From Leucobacter rhizosphaerae (GTDB taxonomy: Bacteria; Actinomycetota; Actinomycetes; Actinomycetales; Microbacteriaceae): a stretch of 64,000 nt of DNA. Shown one piece after another: positions 1-8,345 of this stretch; the first letter of the stretch is position 1, and each line of letters opens with the position of its first letter. The DNA lies in NCBI RefSeq assembly GCF_022919175.1, contig NZ_CP095043.1:3100001-3164000 (forward strand). The letters are read 5' to 3'. The notes below the pieces were generated by a model that had not been told where the DNA came from, made no database searches, and saw only the letters and a program-made list of their open reading frames with translations. The position numbers and the translations under genes were made by a program.

Positions 1-583
1 CCGCACCCGGGGTGTCGCCCAGCGTCAGCATCGGCGTGTCGATCATGCCGGGGGCCACGGCGTTCACGCGGATTCCGCGAGGGCCCAGTTCTACGGCGAG
101 TTGCTGCGTGAGGCTGACGATGGCCCCCTTGCTCGCGGAGTAGGCGACGCACGGCTCAGCGGCGTCGCCGCGGCCGTACGCGACGGAGGAGAGCAGAACG
201 ATTGCGCCGCGGGTCATCACGCGCGCCGCGGCCTGGGCAACGAGGAACGAGCCGGTGCCGTTGATGCGCATCACCCGGTCCCACTCGGCGACAGTCATCT
301 CGGAAATCGGCCTCCACCGGTAGACGCCCGCGCAGTGGACTACGGCATCGGGCGGTCCGGTGAGTGCAGACTCCGCATCGTCGAACGCGGCGGCGGTTGC
401 GGCTGGATCGGTGAGGTCCGCGGTGCGGGAGACGAGACCGTCCCGCGGCACGGCCGGTGCGCGGAGGTCGAGACCGTAAACGCGACCGCCGGAGTCGATC
501 ACGGCGTCGCCGACGGCGCGGCCGATCCCGGATGACGCGCCGGTGACGATGACGCGGCGGGGCAGCGTGGCATTCAGATCCAT
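1..583 (-). CDS. SDR family oxidoreductase, 3' end outside the window
   Basis: Classical short-chain dehydrogenase/reductase, probably NAD(P)-dependent; the substrate cannot be read. Translating the minus strand from ATG 581-583 gives the Rossmann motif TGASSGIG near residue 14, then HCAG, a catalytic Ser-Ser-Val strand, YSASKG (Tyr and Lys of the active site) and NAVAPGMIDTP. About 194 residues are present, so roughly the last 50 are missing to the left. The sequence AGGAG sits a few bases before the ATG. The gene is divergent from the nad operon, with 126 bp between its start and the nad -35 box, and there is no sign that it shares the NAD operator. Confidence 0.88.
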   Translation of the reverse strand, partial: MDLNATLPRRVIVTGASSGIGRAVGDAVIDSGGRVYGLDLRAPAVPRDGLVSRTADLTDPAATAAAFDDAESALTGPPDAVVHCAGVYRWRPISEMTVAEWDRVMRINGTGSFLVAQAAARVMTRGAIVLLSSVAYGRGDAAEPCVAYSASKGAIVSLTQQLAVELGPRGIRVNAVAPGMIDTPMLTLGDTPGA

Positions 584-709
584 TCGAGACTCCTGAGGTG
601 AGAGGCGATGTATTCGCCCGATCGAGTCCATCGCACCACAGCGACCGAGTAGCGGCATCCGGCATGTGACGGAGACGCTGTGCCCGAGCTCAGCGTTCCG
701 CTCCCGTCT

Positions 710-737
710 TTGACATTCCCGCGCCGAGGCGTATGCT
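710..737 (+). promoter_or_regulatory. Promoter of the nrtR-nad operon
   Basis: TTGACA at 710-715 and TATGCT at 732-737, spaced 16 bp, form a near-consensus vegetative promoter. Transcription should begin around 743-745, inside the palindrome that follows. The ATG at 733 lies within the -10 box, so it cannot be the start of nrtR. Confidence 0.75.
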
Positions 738-739
738 GG

Positions 740-762
740 CTTATGGTCAAGGTGACCATAAG
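740..762 (+). promoter_or_regulatory. NrtR operator (perfect palindrome)
   Basis: CTTATGGTCA at 740-749 and TGACCATAAG at 753-762 are exact reverse complements around AGG. The site covers the predicted transcription start, three bases after the -10 box and 24 bases before the nrtR start codon. Its position and the gene order point to autoregulation and repression of the NAD operon by NrtR. The family is known to bind palindromes at nad genes; assigning this one is inference. Confidence 0.7.
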
Positions 763-786
763 TTGGTGCGAGGCGAGGAGGCTGAC

Positions 787-1653
787 GTGTTCTACGAGAA
801 CGCCAGCGTGAGTGAGCGTCTCACGATGCCGCCCGCCGTCGCCGTGTCCACGGTCGCCTTTGCGCTGACCCCGCCCGAGGACGCGACCGTCGACCCGTCG
901 GCACCCGCCGGTGCCGGGCAGACGACCCTCTGGATCCCGCTCGTGCGGCGAACCCGGGCGCCGTTCCTCGACCGGTGGGCGCTCCCAGGCGGCCCCACGC
1001 ATTGGAACGAGACCCTGACTGATACCGCGCTCCGCACGCTGCAGGACGCAGCGCTGCGGGCCCCGGGGTATCTCGAGCAGCTGTACTCCTTCGGCGGTGT
1101 CGAGCGCTCCGCCCAAGCGCAGCGTCTCGTCACGATCGCCTACTGGGCGCTCTTCGGTGAGCGCGACCTCACCGCCCCCGCCGTGCCGGTGAGCACGTCC
1201 GGCGCCCCGTCGGGCGGCGCGCGCTGGGACGATGTCGTCCCGCCCAGGTCTCCGCGTATCGACGAAGGGAACGACCCGTCTTCGGGCACCGATCGCAACG
1301 TCGCCTGGTTCTCCGCGGACCGGCTCCCGGATCTCGCGTTCGACCACGGAGACATCGTCGATACGGCGCTCGCGCGGCTCCGCTCGAAGACCGAATACTC
1401 GGCGGTCGCGCACCGATTCCTCGGCCCCGAGTTCACGCTCGGCCAGTTGCGCGCCGTGCACGAGGCCGTGCGTGGACAGGCGGTGGATCCCGCCAACTTC
1501 CGACGGCAGGCGCTCGCGCAGGGCAACCTCGTCGATACCGGCCGGTGCGAGACGGGCACCCGGCATCGTCCGGCGAGGCTGTACCGCTTCGCGTCCGATC
1601 CCGCACTCGAACCCACCACCCCAGACCCATCATCCACAGGGAGCAAGCCATGA
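787..1653 (+). CDS. nrtR: NrtR family transcriptional regulator of NAD synthesis
   Basis: Nudix-domain repressor (288 aa) of NAD biosynthesis with a C-terminal winged helix; members sense ADP-ribose or related NAD metabolites. The start is GTG 787 with GAGGAG at 775-780; an ATG at 733 would place promoter and operator inside the gene. The Nudix fold is visible (LPGG then WNE), but the catalytic box is degraded: the pattern REUxEE reads RTLQDA, losing the metal-binding glutamates, which fits a regulator rather than a hydrolase. The C-terminal half (LGPEFTLGQLRAVHEAVRG onward) is the NrtR winged helix. The stop overlaps nadA (ATGA), so the repressor is made with the enzymes it controls. Confidence 0.85.
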   Translation: MFYENASVSERLTMPPAVAVSTVAFALTPPEDATVDPSAPAGAGQTTLWIPLVRRTRAPFLDRWALPGGPTHWNETLTDTALRTLQDAALRAPGYLEQLYSFGGVERSAQAQRLVTIAYWALFGERDLTAPAVPVSTSGAPSGGARWDDVVPPRSPRIDEGNDPSSGTDRNVAWFSADRLPDLAFDHGDIVDTALARLRSKTEYSAVAHRFLGPEFTLGQLRAVHEAVRGQAVDPANFRRQALAQGNLVDTGRCETGTRHRPARLYRFASDPALEPTTPDPSSTGSKP

Positions 1654-2972
1654 CGAGCGTGCACGAACTCATTCGCGGTGCCGCCGAGCGAGAGGCCGCC
1701 GGCCGCCCGAGCGCCGCCCCGCATCGGAAGCCGATCGTGCTCCGTGCCACGGGGGCCTCGAGCTGCGACTCCGGCCTCGTGAAGGATCCGTGGGCGATCG
1801 ACCGCGATCCCGGGTACGGTCCGGGCGCGTCGCTCGCGGACGAGATCCCGCGCAGCGCGCCGCGACAGGGACCCCTGCCCGCGCGGTACACCGACGCCGG
1901 CGACGACGAGCTCCGGCAGTGGATCGTCGATGCCAAGGCGGCGCTCGGCGACCGCGTGCAGATCCTCGGGCACTTCTACCAGCGCGACGAGATCATCGAG
2001 CACGCCGACTTCGTGGGCGACTCGTTCATGCTCGCCCAAGCCGCGAAGAGCCACCCAGAGGCAGAGGCCTTTGTGTTCTGCGGAGTGCACTTCATGGCGG
2101 AGACCGCGGACATCCTGTCCGACGCGCACCAGGCGGTGATCCTGCCGAATCTCGCGGCGGGGTGCTCGATGGCCGACATGGCGACGATCGAGCAGGTGGA
2201 GGACTGCTGGCGCGAGCTCACGGCGGCGCTCGGCGAGGCTCCGGGGCCCGACGGTCGTCAGCCGGTGATCCCGGTCACCTACATGAACTCCTCCGCGGCG
2301 ATCAAGGCATTCTGCGGTCGCAACGGCGGGATCGTCTGCACCTCGTCGAATGCCCGAACTGTGCTGGAGTGGGCATTCGAGCGCGGGCAGCGGGTCGTGT
2401 TCTTCCCTGACCAGCATCTGGGCCGCAACACCGCGAAGGCGATGGGGATCTCCGAGGATCTGATGCCCCTGTGGCGGCCGCACCTGGCGCTCGGCGGCAA
2501 CACGATCGAGCAGCTCGAGGCGTCCCGTGTGATCCTCTGGAACGGTTTCTGCTCGGTGCACAAGCGGTTCACCGTCGCGCAGATCGAGCAGGCGCGGTCG
2601 GAGTACCCCGGGGTGCGGGTGATCGTCCACCCCGAGTGCCCGGCCGCAGTCGTCGAGGCCGCGGACGGTGCGGGATCGACCGAGTACATCCGGAAGGAGA
2701 TCGAGGCGGCCCAGCCCGGCGACGTCATCGCCGTCGGCACCGAGATCAACCTGGTGAACCGGCTCCAGGAGCAGCACCCGGAACTCACGATCTTCTGCTT
2801 GGACCCCGTGGTCTGCCCGTGCTCCACGATGTACCGCATTCACCCCGCGTACCTCGCGTGGACGCTCGAGTCCCTGCTGGCGGGGGAGGAGCCGAACCGG
2901 ATCCGCGTCGCAGACTCGGTCGCCGAGGACTCGCGGGTCGCACTCGAGCGGATGCTCGCGGCCCGGCCATGA
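1650..2972 (+). CDS. nadA: Quinolinate synthase A
   Basis: Condenses iminoaspartate with dihydroxyacetone phosphate to quinolinate, using a [4Fe-4S] cluster (440 aa, the actinobacterial length). Cluster cysteines fall in FCGVHFMAE (Cys about 144), VCTSSNA (about 230) and CPCSTMYRIHP (389-391). Other family blocks seen are GHFYQRDEI, GDSFMLAQ, LPDQ-type FFPDQHLGRN and HPECP. Start ATG 1650 overlaps the nrtR stop and the stop overlaps nadB, so translation is coupled through the operon. The first 70 residues are a variable extension common in actinobacteria. Confidence 0.96.
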   Translation: MTSVHELIRGAAEREAAGRPSAAPHRKPIVLRATGASSCDSGLVKDPWAIDRDPGYGPGASLADEIPRSAPRQGPLPARYTDAGDDELRQWIVDAKAALGDRVQILGHFYQRDEIIEHADFVGDSFMLAQAAKSHPEAEAFVFCGVHFMAETADILSDAHQAVILPNLAAGCSMADMATIEQVEDCWRELTAALGEAPGPDGRQPVIPVTYMNSSAAIKAFCGRNGGIVCTSSNARTVLEWAFERGQRVVFFPDQHLGRNTAKAMGISEDLMPLWRPHLALGGNTIEQLEASRVILWNGFCSVHKRFTVAQIEQARSEYPGVRVIVHPECPAAVVEAADGAGSTEYIRKEIEAAQPGDVIAVGTEINLVNRLQEQHPELTIFCLDPVVCPCSTMYRIHPAYLAWTLESLLAGEEPNRIRVADSVAEDSRVALERMLAARP

Positions 2973-4660
2973 CCGATCGGGCCGGTCGGGTGGGAAACCC
3001 CGCGTCGATCCTCGTGCTCGGGGCAGGGGTCGCGGGCATGTCCTGCGCGCTCGCTGCGGTGGCCGAGGGGCACGATGTGGTGCTGGTGACCCCGGGAACG
3101 CTGGGCTCGGAGCACAGCGAGCTGGGCGGCGGCAACACCGCTCTGGCGCAAGGAGGGATCGCCGCGGCACTCGGCGCGGCGGACAGCGCCGCCGATCACT
3201 GCGCCGACACCTTGGCTGCCGGGGCAGGGATCGTGGATCCCTCGGCCGCCGAGTTGCTGACGGCCGAGGGCATCGATGCCGTGCGTGCGCTGCTCGCCGC
3301 GGGGTTTGCCGCGGATCGCGACGCCACCGGTGAACTGAGCCTCGGACTCGAAGCGGCGCATCGCCGCCCCCGGATCGTGCACGCGGGCGGCGACCGCACG
3401 GGGGCGATCCTGCACGCCGTGCTCGCGGCGCGCGTCCGGGGGCAAGTGGGCGCCGGGCGGATCGAGGTGATTGAGTGCTGCTCTGCGCGCTCGCTCGTTC
3501 TCGACGGGGGCGCGGTGACCGGGGCGGTGCTCCGACACGACGATGGCACGCTCGCCCCGCGGCGTGCCGATGCCGTGGTCCTCGCCACCGGCGGGTACGC
3601 CGGTCTCTACCCGCGCACCTCCAACCACGCCGGCGCCCGGGGTGAGGGCATCGTCCTCGCTGTGCGCGTCGGAGCGGCCGTTGCGGATCTCGAGTTCGTG
3701 CAGTTCCACCCCACGGTGCTCGCTGGCACGGGCGAGCTCGTCTCCGAGGCGGTGCGGGGCGACGGTGCCGTGCTCCTGGACGGCGCCGGACGGCGATTCA
3801 TGCGCGCCCGGCACCCACTCGCAGAGCTCGCGCCCCGCGACGTCGTGTCGCGGGAGATCCATCGGGTGCTTCGCGAGCGCGACGAGGCGAGCGTGTGGCT
3901 CGACGCGACGGGGATCGAGCGCGATCGGGGATCCGGAACGCTCGCCCGGCACTTCCCGGGGATCTCGGCCGCCGTCGCGCGTTCGGGCCTCGACTGGAGC
4001 CGGGAGCCGATTCCCGTCTCGCCGGCGGCGCACTACGCGATGGGCGGCGTCGTGAGCGACCTCGACGGTCGGACGACCGTACCGGGACTCTACGCCGTCG
4101 GCGAGGTCGCGGCGACCGGTGTGCACGGTGCGAACCGGTTGGCCTCGAACTCCCTGCTCGAGGGCCTGGTGTTCGGGGCCCGCGCGGGTCGTGCGGTCGG
4201 CGCAGATCGCGCGGGGGATTGGCGCCTCCGGGGTGCGGGAGCTCGTGGGCTCTCCGGAACGGCACTGGCCTCGATGCTCCCCGCTGACTCTCGCGGCATT
4301 GGCGTTGGCGTTGGCGATGGCACGGGCGATGGCGATGGCGATGGCACTGGCGATGGCACTGATGCCGCGGTCGCCGGGGCGCTCGCTGCCGGGCTCGGGA
4401 TCGAGCGCGACGCCGATGGGCTCCGCGATGCGGGCCGCGTGTTCTCCTCGCGACCGGGCGCCGCCGCGACCCTGGCGTCGATGATCCGGATCTCCGCCGA
4501 GTCCCGCACCGAGTCCCGCGGCGCCCATCAGCGCAGCGACCATCCGGAGACCGATCCGGCGCAGGCCGCGCGGCGCGCGTTCCGATTCACCATCACCGAC
4601 CTTCCTGAGGCTGCGCCCGCGGCCGAATCGCAGCTGCTGAGGAGCCTGTCACCGTGCTGA
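2969..4660 (+). CDS. nadB: L-aspartate oxidase
   Basis: FAD enzyme oxidising L-aspartate to iminoaspartate for NadA (563 aa). It shows the dinucleotide motif GAGVAG near residue 18, GGNTALAQGGIAAAL, EFVQFHPT, the arginine-bearing HYAMGGV region and GVHGANRLASNSLLEGLVFG, all typical of the succinate dehydrogenase/NadB flavoprotein family; position in the nad operon selects NadB. The start overlaps the nadA stop by four bases. An odd Gly/Asp-rich low-complexity insert at about residues 443-464 joins the capping and C-terminal helical domains and comes from a DNA microsatellite. Confidence 0.94.
   Translation: MTDRAGRVGNPASILVLGAGVAGMSCALAAVAEGHDVVLVTPGTLGSEHSELGGGNTALAQGGIAAALGAADSAADHCADTLAAGAGIVDPSAAELLTAEGIDAVRALLAAGFAADRDATGELSLGLEAAHRRPRIVHAGGDRTGAILHAVLAARVRGQVGAGRIEVIECCSARSLVLDGGAVTGAVLRHDDGTLAPRRADAVVLATGGYAGLYPRTSNHAGARGEGIVLAVRVGAAVADLEFVQFHPTVLAGTGELVSEAVRGDGAVLLDGAGRRFMRARHPLAELAPRDVVSREIHRVLRERDEASVWLDATGIERDRGSGTLARHFPGISAAVARSGLDWSREPIPVSPAAHYAMGGVVSDLDGRTTVPGLYAVGEVAATGVHGANRLASNSLLEGLVFGARAGRAVGADRAGDWRLRGAGARGLSGTALASMLPADSRGIGVGVGDGTGDGDGDGTGDGTDAAVAGALAAGLGIERDADGLRDAGRVFSSRPGAAATLASMIRISAESRTESRGAHQRSDHPETDPAQAARRAFRFTITDLPEAAPAAESQLLRSLSPC
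4295..4360 (+). repeat. GGCGATGGC-like hexanucleotide microsatellite inside nadB
   Basis: About eleven imperfect copies of GGCGAT or GGCACT/GGCGTT lie in frame in nadB and encode alternating Gly with Asp, Thr or Val. Because the period is six, length changes would keep the frame. Confidence 0.8.
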
Positions 4661-5502
4661 CCCACCAGATCATCGAGACCGTCGTCGCGAATGCGCTCCG
4701 TGAGGATGCGCCGTGGGGCGACCTCACCGTGCAGCTCTCGATCCCCGAGCGCGCGGTGCTCGACACGCGTCTCGTCGCGCGGGAGTCCGGCGTCTTCGCC
4801 GGGGGGCCGCTCGTCTCGGCCGCTTTCGCGCAGACCGACGCGCGCATCGAGGTGACCGCCCTGGCAGCGGAGGGCACCGTGTTCGAGCCCGGCGACGTCC
4901 TCGCACGGATCGCCGGTCCGGCGCAGGGGGTGCTGACCGGGGAGCGTGTCGCGCTGAACTTCTGCCAGCGCATGAGCGGCATCGCTACCCTGACAGCCGC
5001 GTTCGTCGCCGCCGTCGCTCACACCGAGGCACGCATCGCCGACACCCGCAAGACCACGCCCGGGCTTCGGGCGCTCGAGAAGCACGCAGTGCGCGCGGGC
5101 GGAGGATCCAACCATCGCTTCGGGCTCTCCGACGCGATCATGGTGAAGGACAACCACCTGGTGGCGCTCGGTGCCGTCGACGCGGCGAGCACGACCGCAG
5201 CGCTGCGCGAGCTCCGCCGGAGCGCGGGGCACACGACGTCGATCATCGTCGAGGTCGATCGCGTCGACCAGATCGAGGCGGTGCTCGCCGCGGACGTGAC
5301 CGGGATACTCCTCGACAACTTCACGAACGACGAGCTCAAGGAGGGCGTGCGACTCATCGGCGGCCGGGTGATCGCCGAGGCGAGCGGTGGGGTCTCGCTC
5401 GACACAGTCGCCGGGATCGCCGAGACCGGGGTCGAGGTGATCTCGGTGGGGCAGCTCACCCATGGCGCCCGCGCTCTTGACCTCGGTCTCGACGCGGACT
5501 GA
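4654..5502 (+). CDS. nadC: Nicotinate-nucleotide pyrophosphorylase (quinolinate phosphoribosyltransferase)
   Basis: Converts quinolinate and PRPP to nicotinate mononucleotide with release of CO2 (282 aa, normal length). It shows the N-terminal EDAPWGDLT block, NFCQRMSGIAT, ADTRKTTPGLR (substrate-binding Arg and Lys), HRFGLSDAIMVKDNH, EVDRVDQ, LLDNF and EASGGVSL. Start GTG 4654 overlaps the nadB stop by seven bases, with GAGGAG about eight bases upstream. It completes the aspartate-to-NaMN pathway. Confidence 0.96.
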   Translation: MLTHQIIETVVANALREDAPWGDLTVQLSIPERAVLDTRLVARESGVFAGGPLVSAAFAQTDARIEVTALAAEGTVFEPGDVLARIAGPAQGVLTGERVALNFCQRMSGIATLTAAFVAAVAHTEARIADTRKTTPGLRALEKHAVRAGGGSNHRFGLSDAIMVKDNHLVALGAVDAASTTAALRELRRSAGHTTSIIVEVDRVDQIEAVLAADVTGILLDNFTNDELKEGVRLIGGRVIAEASGGVSLDTVAGIAETGVEVISVGQLTHGARALDLGLDAD

Positions 5503-5515
5503 GTCGGTGTTCCGC

Positions 5516-6766
5516 ATGGCCACCCACTCCGATCCTGCGGAGCCGACCGGACGCACGAGTGCCTACCTCGATGCGGCGGCAACCGCACCGTTCCGGGCCG
5601 AAGCCCGGGCCGCGATTGACGCGGTGCACGACGCCGGCGCGGCGAATCCGTCGAGTGTGCACTCGCCGGGGATCCGCGCGCGAGCGATCGTGGACGATGC
5701 GCGCGCACGGATCGCCACGACGTTCGAGGCTCGCCCGGCAGACCTGGTGTTCACCTCGGGCGGGACGGAGGCGAACAATCTCGCCATCATCGGCTTGGCG
5801 CTCGCGAATCCCCGCGGTCGGCACCTCGTCACGACGCCGATCGAGCATCCATCGGTGCTCGAGAGCTGCCGGTACCTCGAGCGAGTCTTCGGGTTCGAGC
5901 TGACGCTGCTTCCGGTCGATACCGAGGGCCGGGTGTCTCCGGCCGATGTGTCTCGCGCGCTGCGGCCGGACTCCACGCTGGTCTCGGTCGGCCTTGCGAG
6001 CGCGGAGGTCGGAACCGTCCAGCCGGTGGGCGAGATCGCGGCGATCGCGCGGGAGCTCGGCGTGCTCGTGCACACGGACGCGGTGCAGGCCGCCGCCTCC
6101 CTGCCGATTGTGTTCGGGCATCGCGACCTGCGGGCCGGACCCGATCGAGCTCCTGGAACCGGTCGAGCTCTCGAGGCTGCAGGCTGGCCGGGCAGCGACG
6201 TCGATGCGATGACGATCGCCTCGCACAAGTTCGGCGGGCCGCAGGGCGCGGGTGCCCTGCTGGTGCGCCGCCACCTGCCCATCGAACCGCTGGTGCACGG
6301 CGGCGGTCAAGAGGGCGGAGTCCGCTCGGGGACCGAGAATGTGGCCGCCGTTGCGGGGTTCGCCGCAGCGGTGCAGGCGCACACCGCCGACGTCGGCACC
6401 CGCGCGCTCGCACTGCTGGAGAGTCGAGATGCGCTGATCGCTCGGGTGCTCGAGCAGGTGCCGGGTGCCCAGCTCACCGGACACGCGACGGAGCGGCTGC
6501 CCGGGCACGCCTCGTTCGTCGTCTCGGGGGTGAGCGGAGAGTCGCTGCTGATCGCCCTCGACACCGCGGGGTTCGCGGTCTCCTCGGGGTCCGCCTGCGC
6601 GGCGGGAATGGACGAGCCCTCGCCCGCGCTCCTCGCGATGGGGATCGATCCCGCTCTCGCGCAGACCGCCATTCGGTTCACCCTGCCGGCTCCGCTGGAA
6701 GCAGTCACCCTCGACCGTATCGCCGGAGTGCTGCGCTCGGAAGTCGAGTCGGCCCGAGGGCGCTGA
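5516..6766 (+). CDS. Cysteine desulfurase, NifS/IscS-like, in the nad operon
   Basis: PLP enzyme (416 aa) that moves sulfur from cysteine to a protein persulfide. The PLP lysine is in SHKFGGPQG, the aldehyde-binding region is SGGTEANN with EHPSVLES, HTDAVQAA carries the PLP-contacting residues, and the active cysteine is in SSGSACAAG. ATG 5516 is preferred; ATG 5462 in the same frame would overlap nadC by 41 bases. Its place at the end of the nad operon suggests a dedicated sulfur donor for the NadA iron-sulfur cluster, as proposed for NifS-like proteins beside nadB in Bacillus. A second desulfurase, sufS, is at 13320. Confidence 0.87.
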   Translation: MATHSDPAEPTGRTSAYLDAAATAPFRAEARAAIDAVHDAGAANPSSVHSPGIRARAIVDDARARIATTFEARPADLVFTSGGTEANNLAIIGLALANPRGRHLVTTPIEHPSVLESCRYLERVFGFELTLLPVDTEGRVSPADVSRALRPDSTLVSVGLASAEVGTVQPVGEIAAIARELGVLVHTDAVQAAASLPIVFGHRDLRAGPDRAPGTGRALEAAGWPGSDVDAMTIASHKFGGPQGAGALLVRRHLPIEPLVHGGGQEGGVRSGTENVAAVAGFAAAVQAHTADVGTRALALLESRDALIARVLEQVPGAQLTGHATERLPGHASFVVSGVSGESLLIALDTAGFAVSSGSACAAGMDEPSPALLAMGIDPALAQTAIRFTLPAPLEAVTLDRIAGVLRSEVESARGR

Positions 6767-6790
6767 ACTCTCTCCCAGATCTCGGGTGTT

Positions 6791-6823
6791 ATCATCGATA
6801 CGTGAATACAAGATCATCGATAC
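6791..6823 (+). repeat. Direct repeat around the tetR start, candidate autoregulatory site
   Basis: ATCATCGATAC occurs at 6791-6801 and again at 6813-6823, exactly 22 bp apart, or two helical turns. The first copy overlaps the likely -10 box TATCAT (6790-6795) and the second lies inside the first codons of the TetR gene. A regulator bound to both would block a leaderless promoter. TetR control is inference. Confidence 0.5.
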
Positions 6824-7500
6824 TCTCCGCGGCCTCGGAGCTGCTGGCGAGCTCGCCGACGGGCGATATCTCCACTCGCGCGGTCTGCGACGCCGCCGGG
6901 GTGACGCAGCCGGTGCTGTACCGGCTGTTCGGGGACAAGGACGGATTGCTCGCCGCGGTCGTCGACACGGTGTGGGAGGAGTACCTCGCGAGCAAGCGCT
7001 CGGCGCTGGTCTCCGATGATCCGCTCGCGGACTTGCGAGCCGGATGGGACCGCCATTCCGCCTTCGCGCGTGCGCACCCTCATCCGTACCGCCTGCTGTT
7101 CGGGTCCGCGCTGACGTCCCGCCCGGCCGCGGCGGTCGAAGCCATGTCGCTGCTCCGCGCAGTGCTCGAACGAGTCGCCGCGCACGGGCGATTGCGGCTC
7201 GATCCGGTTCGGGCCGCCGAGATCGTCATGGCGGCGAACTCCGGAGTGGCACTCGGGCAGATCGTGCACCCCGAGCTCTACCCCGATCCCTCGGTGTCGG
7301 TTGCCGTGCGCGAAGCCACGTTTCGCGGCATCCTGATCGATGCGGGGGTGGATGACACGGCCGCCGATGATCCCGCGGCACGGGCGGCGACCACCCTGCG
7401 GGCGCAGCTCGGTGGCGCCGCGGAGTTCTCCGCGGGTGAGCAAGCGCTGCTGACCGAATGGCTCGGTCGTCTGCAGGACCGGCAGACCCCTACGGCCTGA
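6802..7500 (+). CDS. TetR/AcrR family transcriptional regulator
   Basis: One-domain repressor (232 aa) with an N-terminal helix-turn-helix: ILSAASELL, then ISTRAVCDAAGVTQPVLYRLFGDK, the standard TetR recognition helix, followed by a ligand-binding helical domain of unknown specificity. Start GTG 6802 has no Shine-Dalgarno sequence; TATCAT six bases upstream suggests a leaderless mRNA. The SDR gene begins 54 bp after its stop on the same strand and is the obvious target. Repeats around the start codon suggest self-control. Confidence 0.85.
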   Translation: MNTRSSILSAASELLASSPTGDISTRAVCDAAGVTQPVLYRLFGDKDGLLAAVVDTVWEEYLASKRSALVSDDPLADLRAGWDRHSAFARAHPHPYRLLFGSALTSRPAAAVEAMSLLRAVLERVAAHGRLRLDPVRAAEIVMAANSGVALGQIVHPELYPDPSVSVAVREATFRGILIDAGVDDTAADDPAARAATTLRAQLGGAAEFSAGEQALLTEWLGRLQDRQTPTA

Positions 7501-7554
7501 CGCTCTCGCGCCGCACCGACACACATGACCACCCCGAAGATCTTGGAGGAACGG

Positions 7555-8319
7555 ATGTCCACATCTGCATTGCATCACCGCACACCCCCGACCACCCCGC
7601 GAGTAGCGCTCGTGACCGGCGGCTCGGGAGGAATCGGACGCGCAGTCGTGGAGCGACTGGCGCGTGACGGATACGCCGTTGCGGTGCACTACGCGGGCAA
7701 CCGGAACGCCGCAACGGAGCTCGCGGACCGGATCGTGGCCGACGGCGGGCGTGCGATCGCGGTCGGGGGCGACGTCGCGGACGAGGCTGAGATGACCGAG
7801 GTGTTCGATGCCGTAGCGTCGGCGTTCGGCGGGATCGACGTCGTGGTGCACACCGCAGGCATCATGATCCTGGCGCCCATCCAGTCGATGGACCTCGACG
7901 CGTTCGATCGACTGCATCGCACCAACGTGCGCGGCACGTTCGTCGTTGACCAGCTCGCCGCGGCCCGCGTGCGAGAGGGAGGTGCGATCATCAACTTCTC
8001 GACGACGGTCACTCGGACCTCGTTCCCGAACTACGGGGCCTACGCGGCGAGCAAGGCGGCCGTCGAGGGGCTCACGCTCGTCCTCGCTCGGGAACTCCGC
8101 GGCAGAGACGTCACGGTGAACGCCGTGGCTCCGGGCCCGACGGCGACGCCGCTGTTCCTCGACGGTAAAGACGACGCCGCTGTCGCAGCGCTCGCTCGTG
8201 CCGTGCCGCTCGAGCGGCTCGGGCAGCCGGACGACATTGCCGAGACCGTCGCCTTCCTCGCCGGTCCCGGGCGCTGGGTCAACGGCCAGGTGCTCTTCGC
8301 GAATGGCGGGCTCGCCTAG
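7555..8319 (+). CDS. SDR family oxidoreductase
   Basis: Classical short-chain dehydrogenase (254 aa) with TGGSGGIGRAV, HTAG, SGYA-type catalytic residues (NFSTT, then YGAYAASK), NAVAPGPTATPLF and the C-terminal GRWVNGQVLFANGG, as in FabG-like 3-oxoacyl reductases. HYAGNRNAA suggests NADP. Start ATG 7555 follows GGAGGA at 7545-7550; an in-frame ATG at 7525 has no such site. It is probably co-transcribed with the upstream tetR gene. The substrate is unknown. Confidence 0.88.
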   Translation: MSTSALHHRTPPTTPRVALVTGGSGGIGRAVVERLARDGYAVAVHYAGNRNAATELADRIVADGGRAIAVGGDVADEAEMTEVFDAVASAFGGIDVVVHTAGIMILAPIQSMDLDAFDRLHRTNVRGTFVVDQLAAARVREGGAIINFSTTVTRTSFPNYGAYAASKAAVEGLTLVLARELRGRDVTVNAVAPGPTATPLFLDGKDDAAVAALARAVPLERLGQPDDIAETVAFLAGPGRWVNGQVLFANGGLA

Positions 8320-8345
8320 GCCGAGCGCCGCGCTGTGCCGTCGCA

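Noticed and set aside
733..786. Upstream ATG at 733 as the start of nrtR
   Set aside because: It lies in the -10 box and would place the operator in the coding region; GTG 787 has a good ribosome-binding site.
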